Counted from the first letter of the stretch, positions 26,533 to 34,832 are shown. The stretch is DNA of 59,697 bases from Hyphomicrobiales bacterium (GCA_003228955.1 QIGN01000152.1:1-59697), one strand, 5' to 3'. The notes: generated by a model from the letters alone, not told the origin. Made by a program: numbers and translations.

Positions 26533-26937
26533 GAGGATCTCCTCCCTTGAGATAACACAGTACTTCAATAGTCGTTCTTTTATGGTCGAAATACGCCGTG
26601 AGCCCCCTGAGCTTCGCCCCCGGAACCCACCAAAGCAGCAGTGCCCGGCGTGTTTTCGCCGTTTACGAACTGCTCTGGCCTAAACATCTGCGACGCAAGG
26701 GATTGAGTCAACAGCTTGAGCGCTCACATTTTGACATAATTGAAACGATAACTAACGCGCGGCCTGCCTGATGCTGCGGTTCATCGCCTCTTGGCCTGTT
26801 GAAGCGGGCCTGCTAGAGAGGCGCGATGAAATATACCGGTCCCCTTTTCGCGTAACCGGAGGCGCCTTGTTTCGCAGGTGTCGCTTCAATGGGCGGAACT
26901 GCTCGGATTACTCCAACAGACTAAGGATTCACCGACC
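26533..26937. other. Intergenic region, divergent promoters of aapJ and the RND exporter
   Basis: I see no gene in these 405 bases, in particular no ABC ATPase. On the minus strand TTGACT (26706-26711) and a weak GATGTT (26683-26688) with a 17-base spacer could be the aapJ promoter. A plus-strand TTGACA at 26731 has no good -10 partner. A 7-base inverted repeat (CGCCTCT 26785-26791, AGAGGCG 26817-26823) lies before the exporter. Confidence 0.4.
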
Positions 26938-29277
26938 ATGACAGCTGGCTTCGGCCTGGAGAAACTGGGCATATTGTCGGCCCGTTATCCGCGCGCCACG
27001 CTTCTCTTTATTGCCGCGACCCTGCCGCTCTTCCTGTTCTTCGCGGCGCGGCTGGAATTCAACAGCGACATCCGCGAAATCTTCCGTTCGGATTCTCAGG
27101 GCTTCGCGGTCCTGGAAGAAGTCACACGGCAATATCCCGGGGCGGGCCGCGATATCCTGCTGGTCGTGGAGGGCGAAGATGTGTTTGAGGCCAGGGCGCT
27201 CAACGCCCTGCGCTTCCTGCATCTGGATTTGAGCCTCTCCGGGGATGTCAAATATGTGCTGTCGATTTTTTCGGCACGCTACCCGCCCGATGCCGAAGGC
27301 AATGCGCAGGGCCTGTTCCCGCCGCAGATTGCCGCCGATACCGATTTGCAGAAAATTCGCAAGGAAGTGCTGACTCATCCGCTGATCGCCGGCAAGCTGC
27401 TCTCGGACGACTCCCGGACAACGCTTATGGTTATCGCCCTGAAGGACAAGGAGCGCGGCGTCGACGAACTCAAAAAGATTCTTGCCAGCGTCAATGAGAC
27501 CGCAAGCTCGACCCTCGAAGGCTCCGGACTGCGCTTCAGCGTGACGGGACTGGCGGCCATGCGGGTGGAAATCATCGGCGCGCTTATTCGCGACCAGAGC
27601 CGCTTTGCGCTTGCCGGTCTGGTGCTCGGTCTCGGGCTGTGCTGGTTCTTCTTCCGGCGCTGGGCTTATGTGGCCATGGCGGGCGTGCCGGCCGCGGTGG
27701 GGGTGGTGTGGCTCGCCGGCAGTATGGCCATGGCCGGGCAGGACGTGAATGTGCTCACCAATATCATCCCCGTGCTGGTGATCGTCATTGTATTTTCCGA
27801 CGCCCTGCATCTGCTGTTTGGCATCCGCCACAATATCGCCGGCGGAATGGCGCTCGACGACGCCATTGAAACAGGTGTGCGCGAGGTTGGGCCGGCCTGC
27901 GTTCTTACCTCCGTGACAACCACGCTGGCGCTCCTGTCGCTGGCGCTGGTGCCCCATGATTTCATCTCCCGGTTCGGGCTGACGGCCGCGCTCGGCACCG
28001 CGATCGCCTATGTCGCGACCATCGTGCTGGTGCCGGCCATGTCGGCCCTGTTTCTGGCGCGCACCCCGCGCAAGAGAGCGGCGGGCGCGGGCGAATACTG
28101 GTTCGCATCCAAAACGGGCGCCATCAGCCAGGCGGCGGCCCGGGCAATCCAGTCCTCCCCCCGCGCGATCGCCGCCGCCGGGATTGCGTTGACCCTGGTG
28201 GCAGGCGTCTTCTACGCCCAGAACGAGCCGCGCTACAGCTATCAGGAGAACCTGCCCGAGGGGAATGCCGCCTTTGAAGCCATTCAGAAGATCGACGCCC
28301 GTCTCGGCGGCGCGAACGCACTGCGGCTCATGATCCAGTTCCCCAGGACGCACAAGCTGCAATCCGATAAAACCCTCGCGATTGTCGCCAAGGCGCACGC
28401 CATTTTAGAGGATGAACCCAATCTCCGCTCCGTGACATCCCTGACCAGCGTCGAACGCTGGATGGAAGGCGGCGGGCAAGCCCGGGACAACGTGTTTCGC
28501 TTCCTTGAAAAAGCCAACTCGCCCCTGAGCAGCTCTCTGTCGTCCCGGCAGAACAATTCGGTCCTGCTGACGGCGCAGATACCGGCAATTGAATCCGATG
28601 TGCTGATCCCGGCACTGGAGGCCCTGGAGAAGAAACTGGAAATGCTCGGCGACGCCAATCCGGGCGTGGAGTTTTACGTCACGGGCCTGACGCCGCTATC
28701 GGCGCGCGCCAGCACCGAAATGATCGGCAAGCTGAACCAGTCCCTGGCGCTGGCCATCGGGGTCATTATAGTACTGATCGGACTGGCCATGCGCTCGCCC
28801 CTCTATGGCCTCGCCTCCATCGCGCCGAACCTGCTGCCCATCGCGGTTGCGGGTACATTTCTCTACTTCAACGGCCACGGCCTGCAATTCACTTCCGTGG
28901 TGGCCTTCACCATTGCCTTCGGCATCGCCGTCGACAGCACAATTCATGTGCTGAACCGGTACAGGCTGGCGCGCGCCAGGACGAAAGACGTGGACGCCGC
29001 GATCGGCGAAACGCTCAAAGCCATCGGGCCGGTGCTGATCGTCGCCACCATAATCCTTATCTCCGGCACCGCCGTGACGGTCATCAGCGAACTGCCCATG
29101 GTCCGGCTCTACGGACAGATTACTTTCGTCGTGCTCCTCACCGCGCTCGCCGGCGCGATGATCTTCCTGCCGGCGATATTGAGCATTGTCGACAAGTGGA
29201 TGATAGCGCGCTCGGGAACGGCGCCGAAGAAAACGCCCAAAAAAATGCGCAAGAAAGTGACCGGCGGCGTGCGGTAA
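26938..29277 (+). CDS. RND superfamily (MMPL type) exporter
   Basis: This 779-residue protein has two halves, each with a first helix, a large outward loop and five more helices. The first begins at the N-terminus (YPRATLLFIAATLPLFLFFA) and the second around residue 420. The helix-4 block VLVIVIVFSDALHLLFGIRH and its second-half match VVAFTIAFGIAVDSTIHVLN carry the acidic residues of proton-driven RND transporters. Overall it resembles the MMPL/hopanoid-exporter branch, so a lipid or hydrophobic substrate is likely. The ATG at 26938 has TAAGGA upstream; a start 20 codons earlier lacks support. No periplasmic adaptor gene is adjacent. Confidence 0.88.
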   Translation: MTAGFGLEKLGILSARYPRATLLFIAATLPLFLFFAARLEFNSDIREIFRSDSQGFAVLEEVTRQYPGAGRDILLVVEGEDVFEARALNALRFLHLDLSLSGDVKYVLSIFSARYPPDAEGNAQGLFPPQIAADTDLQKIRKEVLTHPLIAGKLLSDDSRTTLMVIALKDKERGVDELKKILASVNETASSTLEGSGLRFSVTGLAAMRVEIIGALIRDQSRFALAGLVLGLGLCWFFFRRWAYVAMAGVPAAVGVVWLAGSMAMAGQDVNVLTNIIPVLVIVIVFSDALHLLFGIRHNIAGGMALDDAIETGVREVGPACVLTSVTTTLALLSLALVPHDFISRFGLTAALGTAIAYVATIVLVPAMSALFLARTPRKRAAGAGEYWFASKTGAISQAAARAIQSSPRAIAAAGIALTLVAGVFYAQNEPRYSYQENLPEGNAAFEAIQKIDARLGGANALRLMIQFPRTHKLQSDKTLAIVAKAHAILEDEPNLRSVTSLTSVERWMEGGGQARDNVFRFLEKANSPLSSSLSSRQNNSVLLTAQIPAIESDVLIPALEALEKKLEMLGDANPGVEFYVTGLTPLSARASTEMIGKLNQSLALAIGVIIVLIGLAMRSPLYGLASIAPNLLPIAVAGTFLYFNGHGLQFTSVVAFTIAFGIAVDSTIHVLNRYRLARARTKDVDAAIGETLKAIGPVLIVATIILISGTAVTVISELPMVRLYGQITFVVLLTALAGAMIFLPAILSIVDKWMIARSGTAPKKTPKKMRKKVTGGVR

Positions 29278-29319
29278 AACCGGCCTACCTGCAAGGGAGC
29301 TTGAGACTTCAAGGGAAAA

Positions 29320-29395
29320 TGGTGGGCGATGCAAGGCTTGAACTTGCGACCTCTTCGATGTCACCGAAGCGCTCTTCCAGCTGAGCTAATCGCCC
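29320..29395 (-). tRNA. tRNA-Val (GAC)
   Basis: The minus strand folds into a full cloverleaf. The acceptor arms are GGGCGAT and ATCGCCC with discriminator A and an encoded CCA. The D arm is GCTC/GAGC, the anticodon stem is CTTCG/CGAAG with loop GTGACAT (anticodon GAC), and the T arm is GCAAG-TTCAAGC-CTTGC. It is 76 bases long. It lies between the exporter and cpdR, a common arrangement in Rhizobiales. Confidence 0.96.
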
Positions 29396-29508
29396 GCCCA
29401 TGCCGTGCCGACCTTAAGCAGTCCGGCGGCACGCGGCTTCGTCAGTCCTATATCGGCAATGCAGGTTAGAGGCAAGGCGGATGCGCCAGCCTGGGACAGT
29501 CTACACCC

Positions 29509-29898
29509 CTAATCCGCGAGCATCCGCTCGATCTCGCCGACGAGGTCTTTCAGATGGAACGGCTTGGAGAGCACCTTGGCGTCCTTGGGCGCCTGGCTGT
29601 CGGGATTGAGCGCGACGGCGGCGAAGCCGGTGATGAACATGATTTTGAGGTCCGGGTCGAGGCTGGCGGCCTTGCGCGCCAGTTCAATCCCGTCCATCTC
29701 CGGCATGACGATATCCGTCAGCAGCAGCGTGAAGGGTTCTTCCTTCAGCCGCTCATAGGCCTCCATCCCATTGGCGAAGGAGGTCACGTCATAGCCCGCA
29801 TTCTGTAGCGCCTTGACGAGAAACTTGCGCATATCCTCGTCGTCTTCGGCCAGAAGAATTCTGTGCATCTTGCCGTCTTGAAGCTCTTTGACTGTCAT
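29509..29898 (-). CDS. cpdR: CpdR-type single-domain response regulator
   Basis: CpdR is a receiver-only adaptor. Unphosphorylated, it directs substrates such as CtrA or PdeA to the ClpXP protease in the alphaproteobacterial cell cycle. This protein (129 residues from the ATG at 29898) has MHRILLAEDDEDMRKFLVKA, phosphoacceptor Asp62 in LLTDIVMPEMDG, and the distinctive IMFITGFAAVALNP and LSKPFHLKDLVGEIERML. There is no output domain. AAAGG precedes 29898. The ATG at 29868 would give the shorter classic form and is also possible. Confidence 0.92.
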   Translation of the reverse strand: MTVKELQDGKMHRILLAEDDEDMRKFLVKALQNAGYDVTSFANGMEAYERLKEEPFTLLLTDIVMPEMDGIELARKAASLDPDLKIMFITGFAAVALNPDSQAPKDAKVLSKPFHLKDLVGEIERMLAD

Positions 29899-30080
29899 AC
29901 CGCTACCTTTGATACCCGTTTCGCGCCAATTAGACCCCAATTTGGTACGAAAATCGTAAACGCGGCGCGGATTGCCGGCTTACATCCCGTTTTTCTCCAC
30001 GCCCGTGCGGCACCCGTTCGGGCGGAATAAAGGTTCTGGACTCAACGAACGCGGCTTGGCACAGTTCAACCGGGGAACGG

Positions 30081-31037
30081 GTGCGGAATTACGTGATCAG
30101 ACAACTTTTCAGAAAAACAGGACTTCGCTTCGCCATGGGCAGCAGTGACACCGCGTCGGTCGAAGAGGATCTTGAGACCCCCTTTGAAATTATCGCACCC
30201 GGGACGCTAACTGCGCCTTTCGTCTTCAATTCACCCCATAGCGGGCGGACCTACCCCAAGGCGTTTCTGGCGGCGTCGCGGTTGAACCTGGCGGCCCTGC
30301 GGAAATCGGAAGATACATTCGTCGAACAGCTTTTCGCGCCCGTGGTGAGCCTTGGCGCGCCATTGCTGCACGCGCATTTTCCGCGCGCCTATCTCGACGT
30401 GAACCGGGAGCCTTATGAACTGGACCCGGCGCTTATTTTCGAGACCCTGCCGCGCTATGCCAACACCAAATCGGTGCGGGTGGTTGGGGGTCTGGGCACC
30501 ATCGCGCGCATTGTGACCGAAGCGGAGGAGATATACCGCGGGCCCGTCGCCCTCGGCGACGCCCTGGCGCGGATCGATACGCTCTACAAGCCCTATCACG
30601 CGGCCCTGAGCGCCCTGATGGACGCCAGCATCGCGAAATTCGGCCGTGCGGTGCTGATTGACTGCCATTCCATGCCCTCGAATCCGCTCTATGATTGCGG
30701 CGGCACGCGCCCCGATTTTGTTCTGGGAGACCGTTTTTCGACCTCCTGCAACCCCGCTTTTACGCGTCTGGTGGCGGAACAGCTCAAGGGCATGGGCTAT
30801 GCGGTCGCTTTCAACAAACCTTATGCCGGCGGGTTCATCACCGAACATTACGGGCGGCCCGGCGAGCGGCGCCACGCCTTGCAGATCGAGGTCAATCGCG
30901 CGCTTTACATGAACGAAACGAGCTATCGGCGCTCGAAGGACTTCGAGACCCTGCGCGCGGATATTGCGCGCCTTGCTAAGGTCATGTTCGAAATGATGCC
31001 GACACTGCTCGATATGCCGCGCGCGGCAGCCGAATAG
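30081..31037 (+). CDS. N-formylglutamate amidohydrolase, paralogue 2
   Basis: The product has 318 residues from a GTG at 30081, or 300 from the ATG at 30135. Family blocks are VFNSPHSGRTYP, HFPRAYLDVNREPYELDP, VLIDCHSMPSN and HALQIEVNRALYMNE, with the metal-binding histidines and acids. The enzyme releases formate or another acyl group from N-acyl glutamate, as in the last step of one histidine-degradation route. No hut genes are nearby. The position next to cpdR is commonly seen in Rhizobiales. Confidence 0.9.
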   Translation: MRNYVIRQLFRKTGLRFAMGSSDTASVEEDLETPFEIIAPGTLTAPFVFNSPHSGRTYPKAFLAASRLNLAALRKSEDTFVEQLFAPVVSLGAPLLHAHFPRAYLDVNREPYELDPALIFETLPRYANTKSVRVVGGLGTIARIVTEAEEIYRGPVALGDALARIDTLYKPYHAALSALMDASIAKFGRAVLIDCHSMPSNPLYDCGGTRPDFVLGDRFSTSCNPAFTRLVAEQLKGMGYAVAFNKPYAGGFITEHYGRPGERRHALQIEVNRALYMNETSYRRSKDFETLRADIARLAKVMFEMMPTLLDMPRAAAE

Positions 31038-31052
31038 CGTGAAAGAGGCCAC

Positions 31053-31086
31053 AAAAAAAGGGGCCGTCTGGAATACCGGACGGCCC
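31053..31086 (-). terminator. Rho-independent terminator of the small RNA
   Basis: On the minus strand GGGCCGTC (31086-31079) pairs with GACGGCCC (31068-31061), and three weaker inner pairs close a short loop. Seven T follow directly (31059-31053). The T-run is on the minus strand only, so this ends the small RNA and not the plus-strand amidohydrolase gene. Confidence 0.85.
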
Positions 31087-31125
31087 AAGTCTAAGGGAGG
31101 AAACGCCCAAAGTGGGCAGCGGTAC
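31053..31125 (-). ncRNA. suhB/mmgR (alpha-r8) type small RNA
   Basis: Read on the minus strand, this 73-base stretch has a short 5' hairpin (TGCCCA-CTT-TGGGC), then the single-stranded motif TTTCCTCCCT (31094-31103), then a terminator hairpin and seven T. That layout, length and motif match the Rhizobiales suhB RNA, called MmgR in Sinorhizobium meliloti, which limits polyhydroxybutyrate accumulation there. The family was named from its place next to an inositol monophosphatase gene, and one begins at 31350 here. The 5' end is an estimate, and the identification is from memory of the motif. Confidence 0.75.
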
Positions 31126-31349
31126 GACACGAATCATGTCACTACCGCATTGCAACAATATGTCCTTGCGATGCACAAGATTCAAGATATTAACCAGTCT
31201 TAACGAAATATTCGCGGCCAGTGGTGCGTTTTTGCCACACCAGTTTCCTAGTGCCGGAAAGCCGTGCGCCAGCATCCGCTTAGTCTCCAGTCGGAATCTA
31301 GTTTGATAGTATATTGTTATTTATACTGAATATCTCGAGGAGTCAGGTC

Positions 31350-32153
31350 TTGCCGGGCGACGTTAAAGAGACCGAATTTGACGCTTATTTGGCGTTTGCA
31401 CATCGGCTCGCGGATATGTCCGCGGCGGCGGTAATGCCACATTTTCGCAATTTAAGCAGCGTTGAGGACAAATCCGAAGGTCGCGCATACGATCCCGTGA
31501 CATCCGCGGACCGTCAGGCGGAGCAGGTGATGCGCGCCGAAATCGCGGCCAGCTGGCCCGATCATGGGGTGCGCGGTGAGGAATTTGGCGGCGCGGCGGA
31601 CAAGGACTATTGCTGGCTGGTGGACCCCGTTGACGGCACCCGCCCCTTCATCATGGGGCTGCCGCTCTGGGGCACGCTGATCGCCCTGACGAAAAACACA
31701 GAACCACTTCTGGGGCTGATGAACCAGCCCTTCACGGGCGAGCGCTTCTGGAGCGGCGAGAATCTTTCCTATTACTGCAACGCGGAAGGTGAACGCGCGA
31801 TCACCACACGGGCCTGCCCGAATATCGCCGATGCGATCCTGTCCTCCACCAGTCCGGACCTGTTCGCGACGCCTCAGGACGAAGAGCGCTTCGATGCGCT
31901 CAGCGCGCGGGTCCGGATGCGCTGGTTCGGCGGCGATTGCTACGCCTATTGCCTGCTCGCGGCGGGGCATATCGACCTGGTGGTTGAGTCGGGGTTGTCC
32001 GCCCACGACATCGCGCCGCTTATTCCCATCATCGAGCGCGCGGGCGGGTGCGTCACCAGCTGGACCGGCGGACCGGCGGCCGAGGGCGGCCACGCGGTCG
32101 CCTGCGGCGACCCGGCCCTGCATGAAACGGTGCTGAAAACCCTGTCGGGTTAA
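31350..32153 (+). CDS. hisN: Inositol monophosphatase family protein, likely histidinol-phosphatase HisN
   Basis: This 267-residue metal-dependent phosphatase starts at a TTG (31350) with GAGGAG seven bases upstream. Upstream in-frame codons are not conserved. Metal-site blocks are VRGEEFGGAADKDYCWLVDP with DGTRPFIMGLP, and GGDCYAYCLLAAGHIDLVVE with GLSAHDIAPLIPII. The DGTRPF form and the short N-terminus fit the HisN-type histidinol-phosphatases, which act late in histidine synthesis. A general inositol or sugar phosphatase remains possible. The suhB-type small RNA is encoded upstream on the other strand. Confidence 0.85.
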   Translation: MPGDVKETEFDAYLAFAHRLADMSAAAVMPHFRNLSSVEDKSEGRAYDPVTSADRQAEQVMRAEIAASWPDHGVRGEEFGGAADKDYCWLVDPVDGTRPFIMGLPLWGTLIALTKNTEPLLGLMNQPFTGERFWSGENLSYYCNAEGERAITTRACPNIADAILSSTSPDLFATPQDEERFDALSARVRMRWFGGDCYAYCLLAAGHIDLVVESGLSAHDIAPLIPIIERAGGCVTSWTGGPAAEGGHAVACGDPALHETVLKTLSG

Positions 32154-32179
32154 CGAGAGCTTTTTGTAAAATAGTCCCG

Positions 32180-32253
32180 GCCACCCGCTCCCCCCTGCCC
32201 AACCACCCGGTGAGTGTAGCCTTGGGGTGGTTGGGCAGGGGGGAGCGGGTGGC
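32180..32253. repeat. 29-base perfect inverted repeat between convergent genes
   Basis: The arms 32180-32208 and 32225-32253 are perfect inverted copies (29 of 29) around a 16-base spacer. The left arm runs GCCACCCGCTCCCCCCTGCC and then CAACCACCC. It lies between the stop of hisN and the stop of the hydrolase gene. RNA from either strand would form a very stable hairpin. There is no T-run, so it is not a standard intrinsic terminator. Confidence 0.85.
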
Positions 32254-32284
32254 GCGGCTCTGGTTCCCATCAAAACCGCTCAGG

Positions 32285-33229
32285 TTAACCCGACCCTGGA
32301 ATAAAAGCGTCGAACGCGGACCAGACCTGTTCGCGGAAGCGGTCCTGTTCCTGCAATAATTCATGGCGCGCGCCGTCGATAACGATACGGTCCCCGGCTT
32401 TCAACTGCATGGCCAGTTCCTCTATTCCACGGTTCGACACAATACGGTCCTGCCCGGCGGTCACCATGAGCATCGGGACATGCACCCTCGGCGGAAAGCC
32501 GAAGGCGTTTATCATCTTCATCGACGCCGCCGCCGCACGCACCCAGCCGATTGTCGGCGACCCCAGCCCGAGATCCGGGGCGGCTTCCAGAATCAACCGG
32601 TTGATGTCATAGCGCCGCCTGTCCGAAGTGAGCGGATTGCCTTTGAATGGTCCCAGGCACGACGCGTCGTTCCCGCCACGTGGTACGTAAAGATCGCCCA
32701 GGCCGAAGAACACGGCCAGCTGCGCCAGCGCATCGATAAGCCCGAGCGGGGGTGCCTCCGGTCCCAGGGCGATCATCGGCGCGGTCAGCACCATCCGGTC
32801 GAACCAGCTATCGCGCATGCACGCGGCGCGAATGAGGATATTGCCACCCAAGGAATGAGCGAGCGCGAAATAGGGCGGCGGGCAATCGGGCAGCACAATC
32901 TCGCTCATGAACAAGGCAAGATCGGCGTCATATTGCGCAAAGTCCTCCACATGGCCCTTGTATTTGTTCCGCAGGGGCCGCGATGACCCCCCCTGGCCGC
33001 GCCAGTCCATGGCGGCGACGGCAAACCCGCGCTGGCGCAGATCCGAAACGGTTTCGAAATATTTCTCGATATATTCGCCGCGCCCGCCGAACAGGCACAC
33101 GGTTCCCTTGCGCCCGCGCGCCGGCGGCTCCCAGCGCGCATACCGCAACTGGGCCCCGTCATGCGCGGTGAGCATACCGGCCTCGGCGCCCGGCGGAACG
33201 GGATTGCGCGGAATTCCTGCGAGAGTCAT
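32285..33229 (-). CDS. Alpha/beta hydrolase, lysophospholipase / monoacylglycerol lipase type
   Basis: This 314-residue enzyme has an alpha/beta hydrolase fold: LFGGRGEYIEKYFET, DWRGQGGSS, the nucleophile Ser126 in AHSLGGN, an acid in AGQDRIV and a base in GARHELLQE. The blocks match PldB-type lysophospholipases, which remove fatty acid from lysophospholipid or monoacylglycerol. There is no signal peptide. It is a single gene divergent from hsp20. Confidence 0.9.
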   Translation of the reverse strand: MTLAGIPRNPVPPGAEAGMLTAHDGAQLRYARWEPPARGRKGTVCLFGGRGEYIEKYFETVSDLRQRGFAVAAMDWRGQGGSSRPLRNKYKGHVEDFAQYDADLALFMSEIVLPDCPPPYFALAHSLGGNILIRAACMRDSWFDRMVLTAPMIALGPEAPPLGLIDALAQLAVFFGLGDLYVPRGGNDASCLGPFKGNPLTSDRRRYDINRLILEAAPDLGLGSPTIGWVRAAAASMKMINAFGFPPRVHVPMLMVTAGQDRIVSNRGIEELAMQLKAGDRIVIDGARHELLQEQDRFREQVWSAFDAFIPGSG

Positions 33230-33358
33230 GATGGAGGGGCTGTCTTTCGTGGTGTGGCACCCGGTGGGGCCCGGGCGGGATGCCGCCTGTTATATCAACC
33301 GTGGCGGGAGCTACAAGCTGTTGAGAGTAAATCCAGGGCTTTCAACTTGTTAAGACCT

Positions 33359-33386
33359 CTTGAATCGGCGTTTTTCCACCCTATAT
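33359..33386 (+). promoter_or_regulatory. RpoH (sigma-32) heat-shock promoter of hsp20
   Basis: CTTGAA (33359-33364) and CCCTATAT (33379-33386) are separated by 14 bases. This is close to the sigma-32 consensus CTTGAA-N13/15-CCCCATNT. Transcription would start near 33393, about 95 bases before the hsp20 ATG, and the leader contains a thermometer-like structure. Confidence 0.8.
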
Positions 33387-33392
33387 TTTTGT

Positions 33393-33486
33393 TATGCGCA
33401 TGCCAGTCACGGGTGCGCAATACACGGATGGCCCGGCCACACCCGGCGGGCCGAAACCGCATGTTGCTTCACAAGGAGGATATGTG
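33393..33486 (+). ncRNA. ROSE-like RNA thermometer in the hsp20 leader
   Basis: Three hairpins can be drawn in this leader: one closed by TGCGCA/TGCGCA, one by GGCCCG/CGGGCC, and a last one that hides the ribosome site. In the last, CATGTTGCTT pairs with AGGAGGATATG through a bulged G in TTGCT opposite AGGA. This is the defining feature of ROSE elements, which block translation of small heat-shock genes at normal temperature and melt on heating. The leader starts at a sigma-32 promoter and the product is Hsp20, both as expected. The start base is estimated. Confidence 0.75.
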
Positions 33487-33951
33487 ATGAGGCACTTTGA
33501 TCTGACACCACTTTACCGGTCCACGGTCGGCTTTGACCGCCTGGCATCGATGATCGATTCCATCGGAACGTTCGACAATGACGCTCCCGCCTACCCGCCC
33601 TACAATATCGAGCGTGTCGGCGAGAACGAGTATCGCATTACCATGGCGGTCGCGGGCTTCGCCGAGAGCGAGCTCAATGTCGAGGCCAAGGAAAACACGC
33701 TCACCGTTCGCGGAGAGCACACCGACGAGAGCGGCGAAACGGAGTATCTGCATCGCGGCATCGCGACACGCAGCTTCGAGCGCCGCTTCCAGCTTGAGGA
33801 GCATGTCGCGGTCGGCGGCGCCAGTTTTGTAAACGGGCTGCTGCACATCGACCTGGTGCGTGAAATCCCCGAAGCCATGAAGCCGCGCACCATCGCCATC
33901 AACGACAACAGCCCCAAGCCCAAGGTGATCGAGGGCAAGGCCAAGTCGTAA
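33487..33951 (+). CDS. Small heat-shock protein Hsp20 (IbpA type)
   Basis: This 154-residue ATP-independent chaperone binds unfolding proteins. It starts MRHFDLTPLYRSTVGFDRLA with AGGAGG seven bases upstream. The alpha-crystallin domain (about 37-130) contains YNIERVGENEYRITMAVAGF and YLHRGIATRSFERRFQLEEH, the IbpA class signature. The C-terminus holds a short tail with an I-A-I motif (TIAIND) for oligomer contacts. An upstream frame of 31 codons is the thermometer region and not protein. A terminator follows. Confidence 0.95.
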   Translation: MRHFDLTPLYRSTVGFDRLASMIDSIGTFDNDAPAYPPYNIERVGENEYRITMAVAGFAESELNVEAKENTLTVRGEHTDESGETEYLHRGIATRSFERRFQLEEHVAVGGASFVNGLLHIDLVREIPEAMKPRTIAINDNSPKPKVIEGKAKS

Positions 33952-33979
33952 AATCCCGGCACTCCCCTGCCAAGCCGAG

Positions 33980-34014
33980 GCGGGCGCTCTCCAGGACGGA
34001 GAGCGCCCGCTTCT
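33980..34014 (+). terminator. Rho-independent terminator after hsp20
   Basis: GCGGGCGCTCTCC (33980-33992) pairs perfectly with GGAGAGCGCCCGC (33998-34010) around a five-base loop. TTCTTGTT follows. It ends hsp20 and might also act against the convergent cyclase gene, which stops at 34041. Confidence 0.85.
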
Positions 34015-34040
34015 TGTTCACGGCTCAAGCCGCCCGTTAT

Positions 34041-34832
34041 TCAACCGCCCGGCAGATGGGCGATGATGCGGAGCGGTCCGCCCGATCCGCCCTCGATCTT
34101 CATCGGCAGGGCTATGATCGTTGCGCCGGCCGGCGGCAGCCCCGACATATCCGCGACATTCTCGAAGGCCGGAACATTGTTGGTCATCAACGCTACATGG
34201 GCGTCAAAGCCCTTGGACTGCCCGAAATCGATCGAGGGTGTATCGATGCCAACCGCACCGATTCCGCGTTTTACGAGAAATTCCGCTCCCTGCTTCGAGA
34301 GCCCCGGGAAACGCAACTTGGGCACGGCTTCGGCCCCGCGCTCGGCGGTGCCCATATATTTTTCGCGATCGGGATAGAGCGCCGCGCGACCGGTGTTGAT
34401 CAACACAATCGCACCCTTGGGAATGCGGCCATGTTTTTGTTCATGCGCCTCTATGTCCTGCACACTCACCAGGTAATTAACATCCTTTGCCGACTGCCGG
34501 GTAACATCAATGACAACCCCTGGTCCGATAAGCTGCGCTACCGGCAGAGCGTCAGCCGTCAGCGCGCCCCTGGCAAAATGAATGGGCGCATCCAGATGGG
34601 TACCGCCATGCTCGGCGGCGGAAAAGTTGTAGGCGGAATAATAGAAGCCGCCCTCCGTCTGCCCTTCGAAGACGGTCTCCTTCTTGAACATCTTTGCCGT
34701 GGGCCAGTAGATCGAGCGGGCGTTGAACGGGTGCGTGAGGTCGATCCATTTTCCGCGCGACAAATCCTGTGCCGTCGCGGGCAAGGCGAGCGCGCCAAAA
34801 AGCGCGGCGGTTAGAATGAGCTTGGCGGTCAT
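34041..34832 (-). CDS. Secreted cyclase-family (kynurenine formamidase-like) hydrolase
   Basis: This 263-residue protein has a signal peptide (about 1-21, cut after ATA) and a putative cyclase domain. The metal motif HGGTHLDAPIHF (75-86) fits HxGTHxDxPxHF, and IGAVGIDTPSIDFG is a second family block. Relatives include kynurenine formamidase and isatin hydrolase, which open amide rings. A periplasmic location is unusual for the formamidase itself, so another amide or lactam substrate is likely. It stands alone between hsp20 and an S9 peptidase. Confidence 0.87.
   Translation of the reverse strand: MTAKLILTAALFGALALPATAQDLSRGKWIDLTHPFNARSIYWPTAKMFKKETVFEGQTEGGFYYSAYNFSAAEHGGTHLDAPIHFARGALTADALPVAQLIGPGVVIDVTRQSAKDVNYLVSVQDIEAHEQKHGRIPKGAIVLINTGRAALYPDREKYMGTAERGAEAVPKLRFPGLSKQGAEFLVKRGIGAVGIDTPSIDFGQSKGFDAHVALMTNNVPAFENVADMSGLPPAGATIIALPMKIEGGSGGPLRIIAHLPGG

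Noticed and set aside
26929-28398. 489-codon minus-strand frame opposite the RND exporter
   Set aside because: Its residues are those of a mirrored high-GC membrane gene and match no family I know.
29196-29384. Plus-strand 62-codon frame over the tRNA
   Set aside because: It is the reverse strand of tRNA-Val, a frequent false gene.
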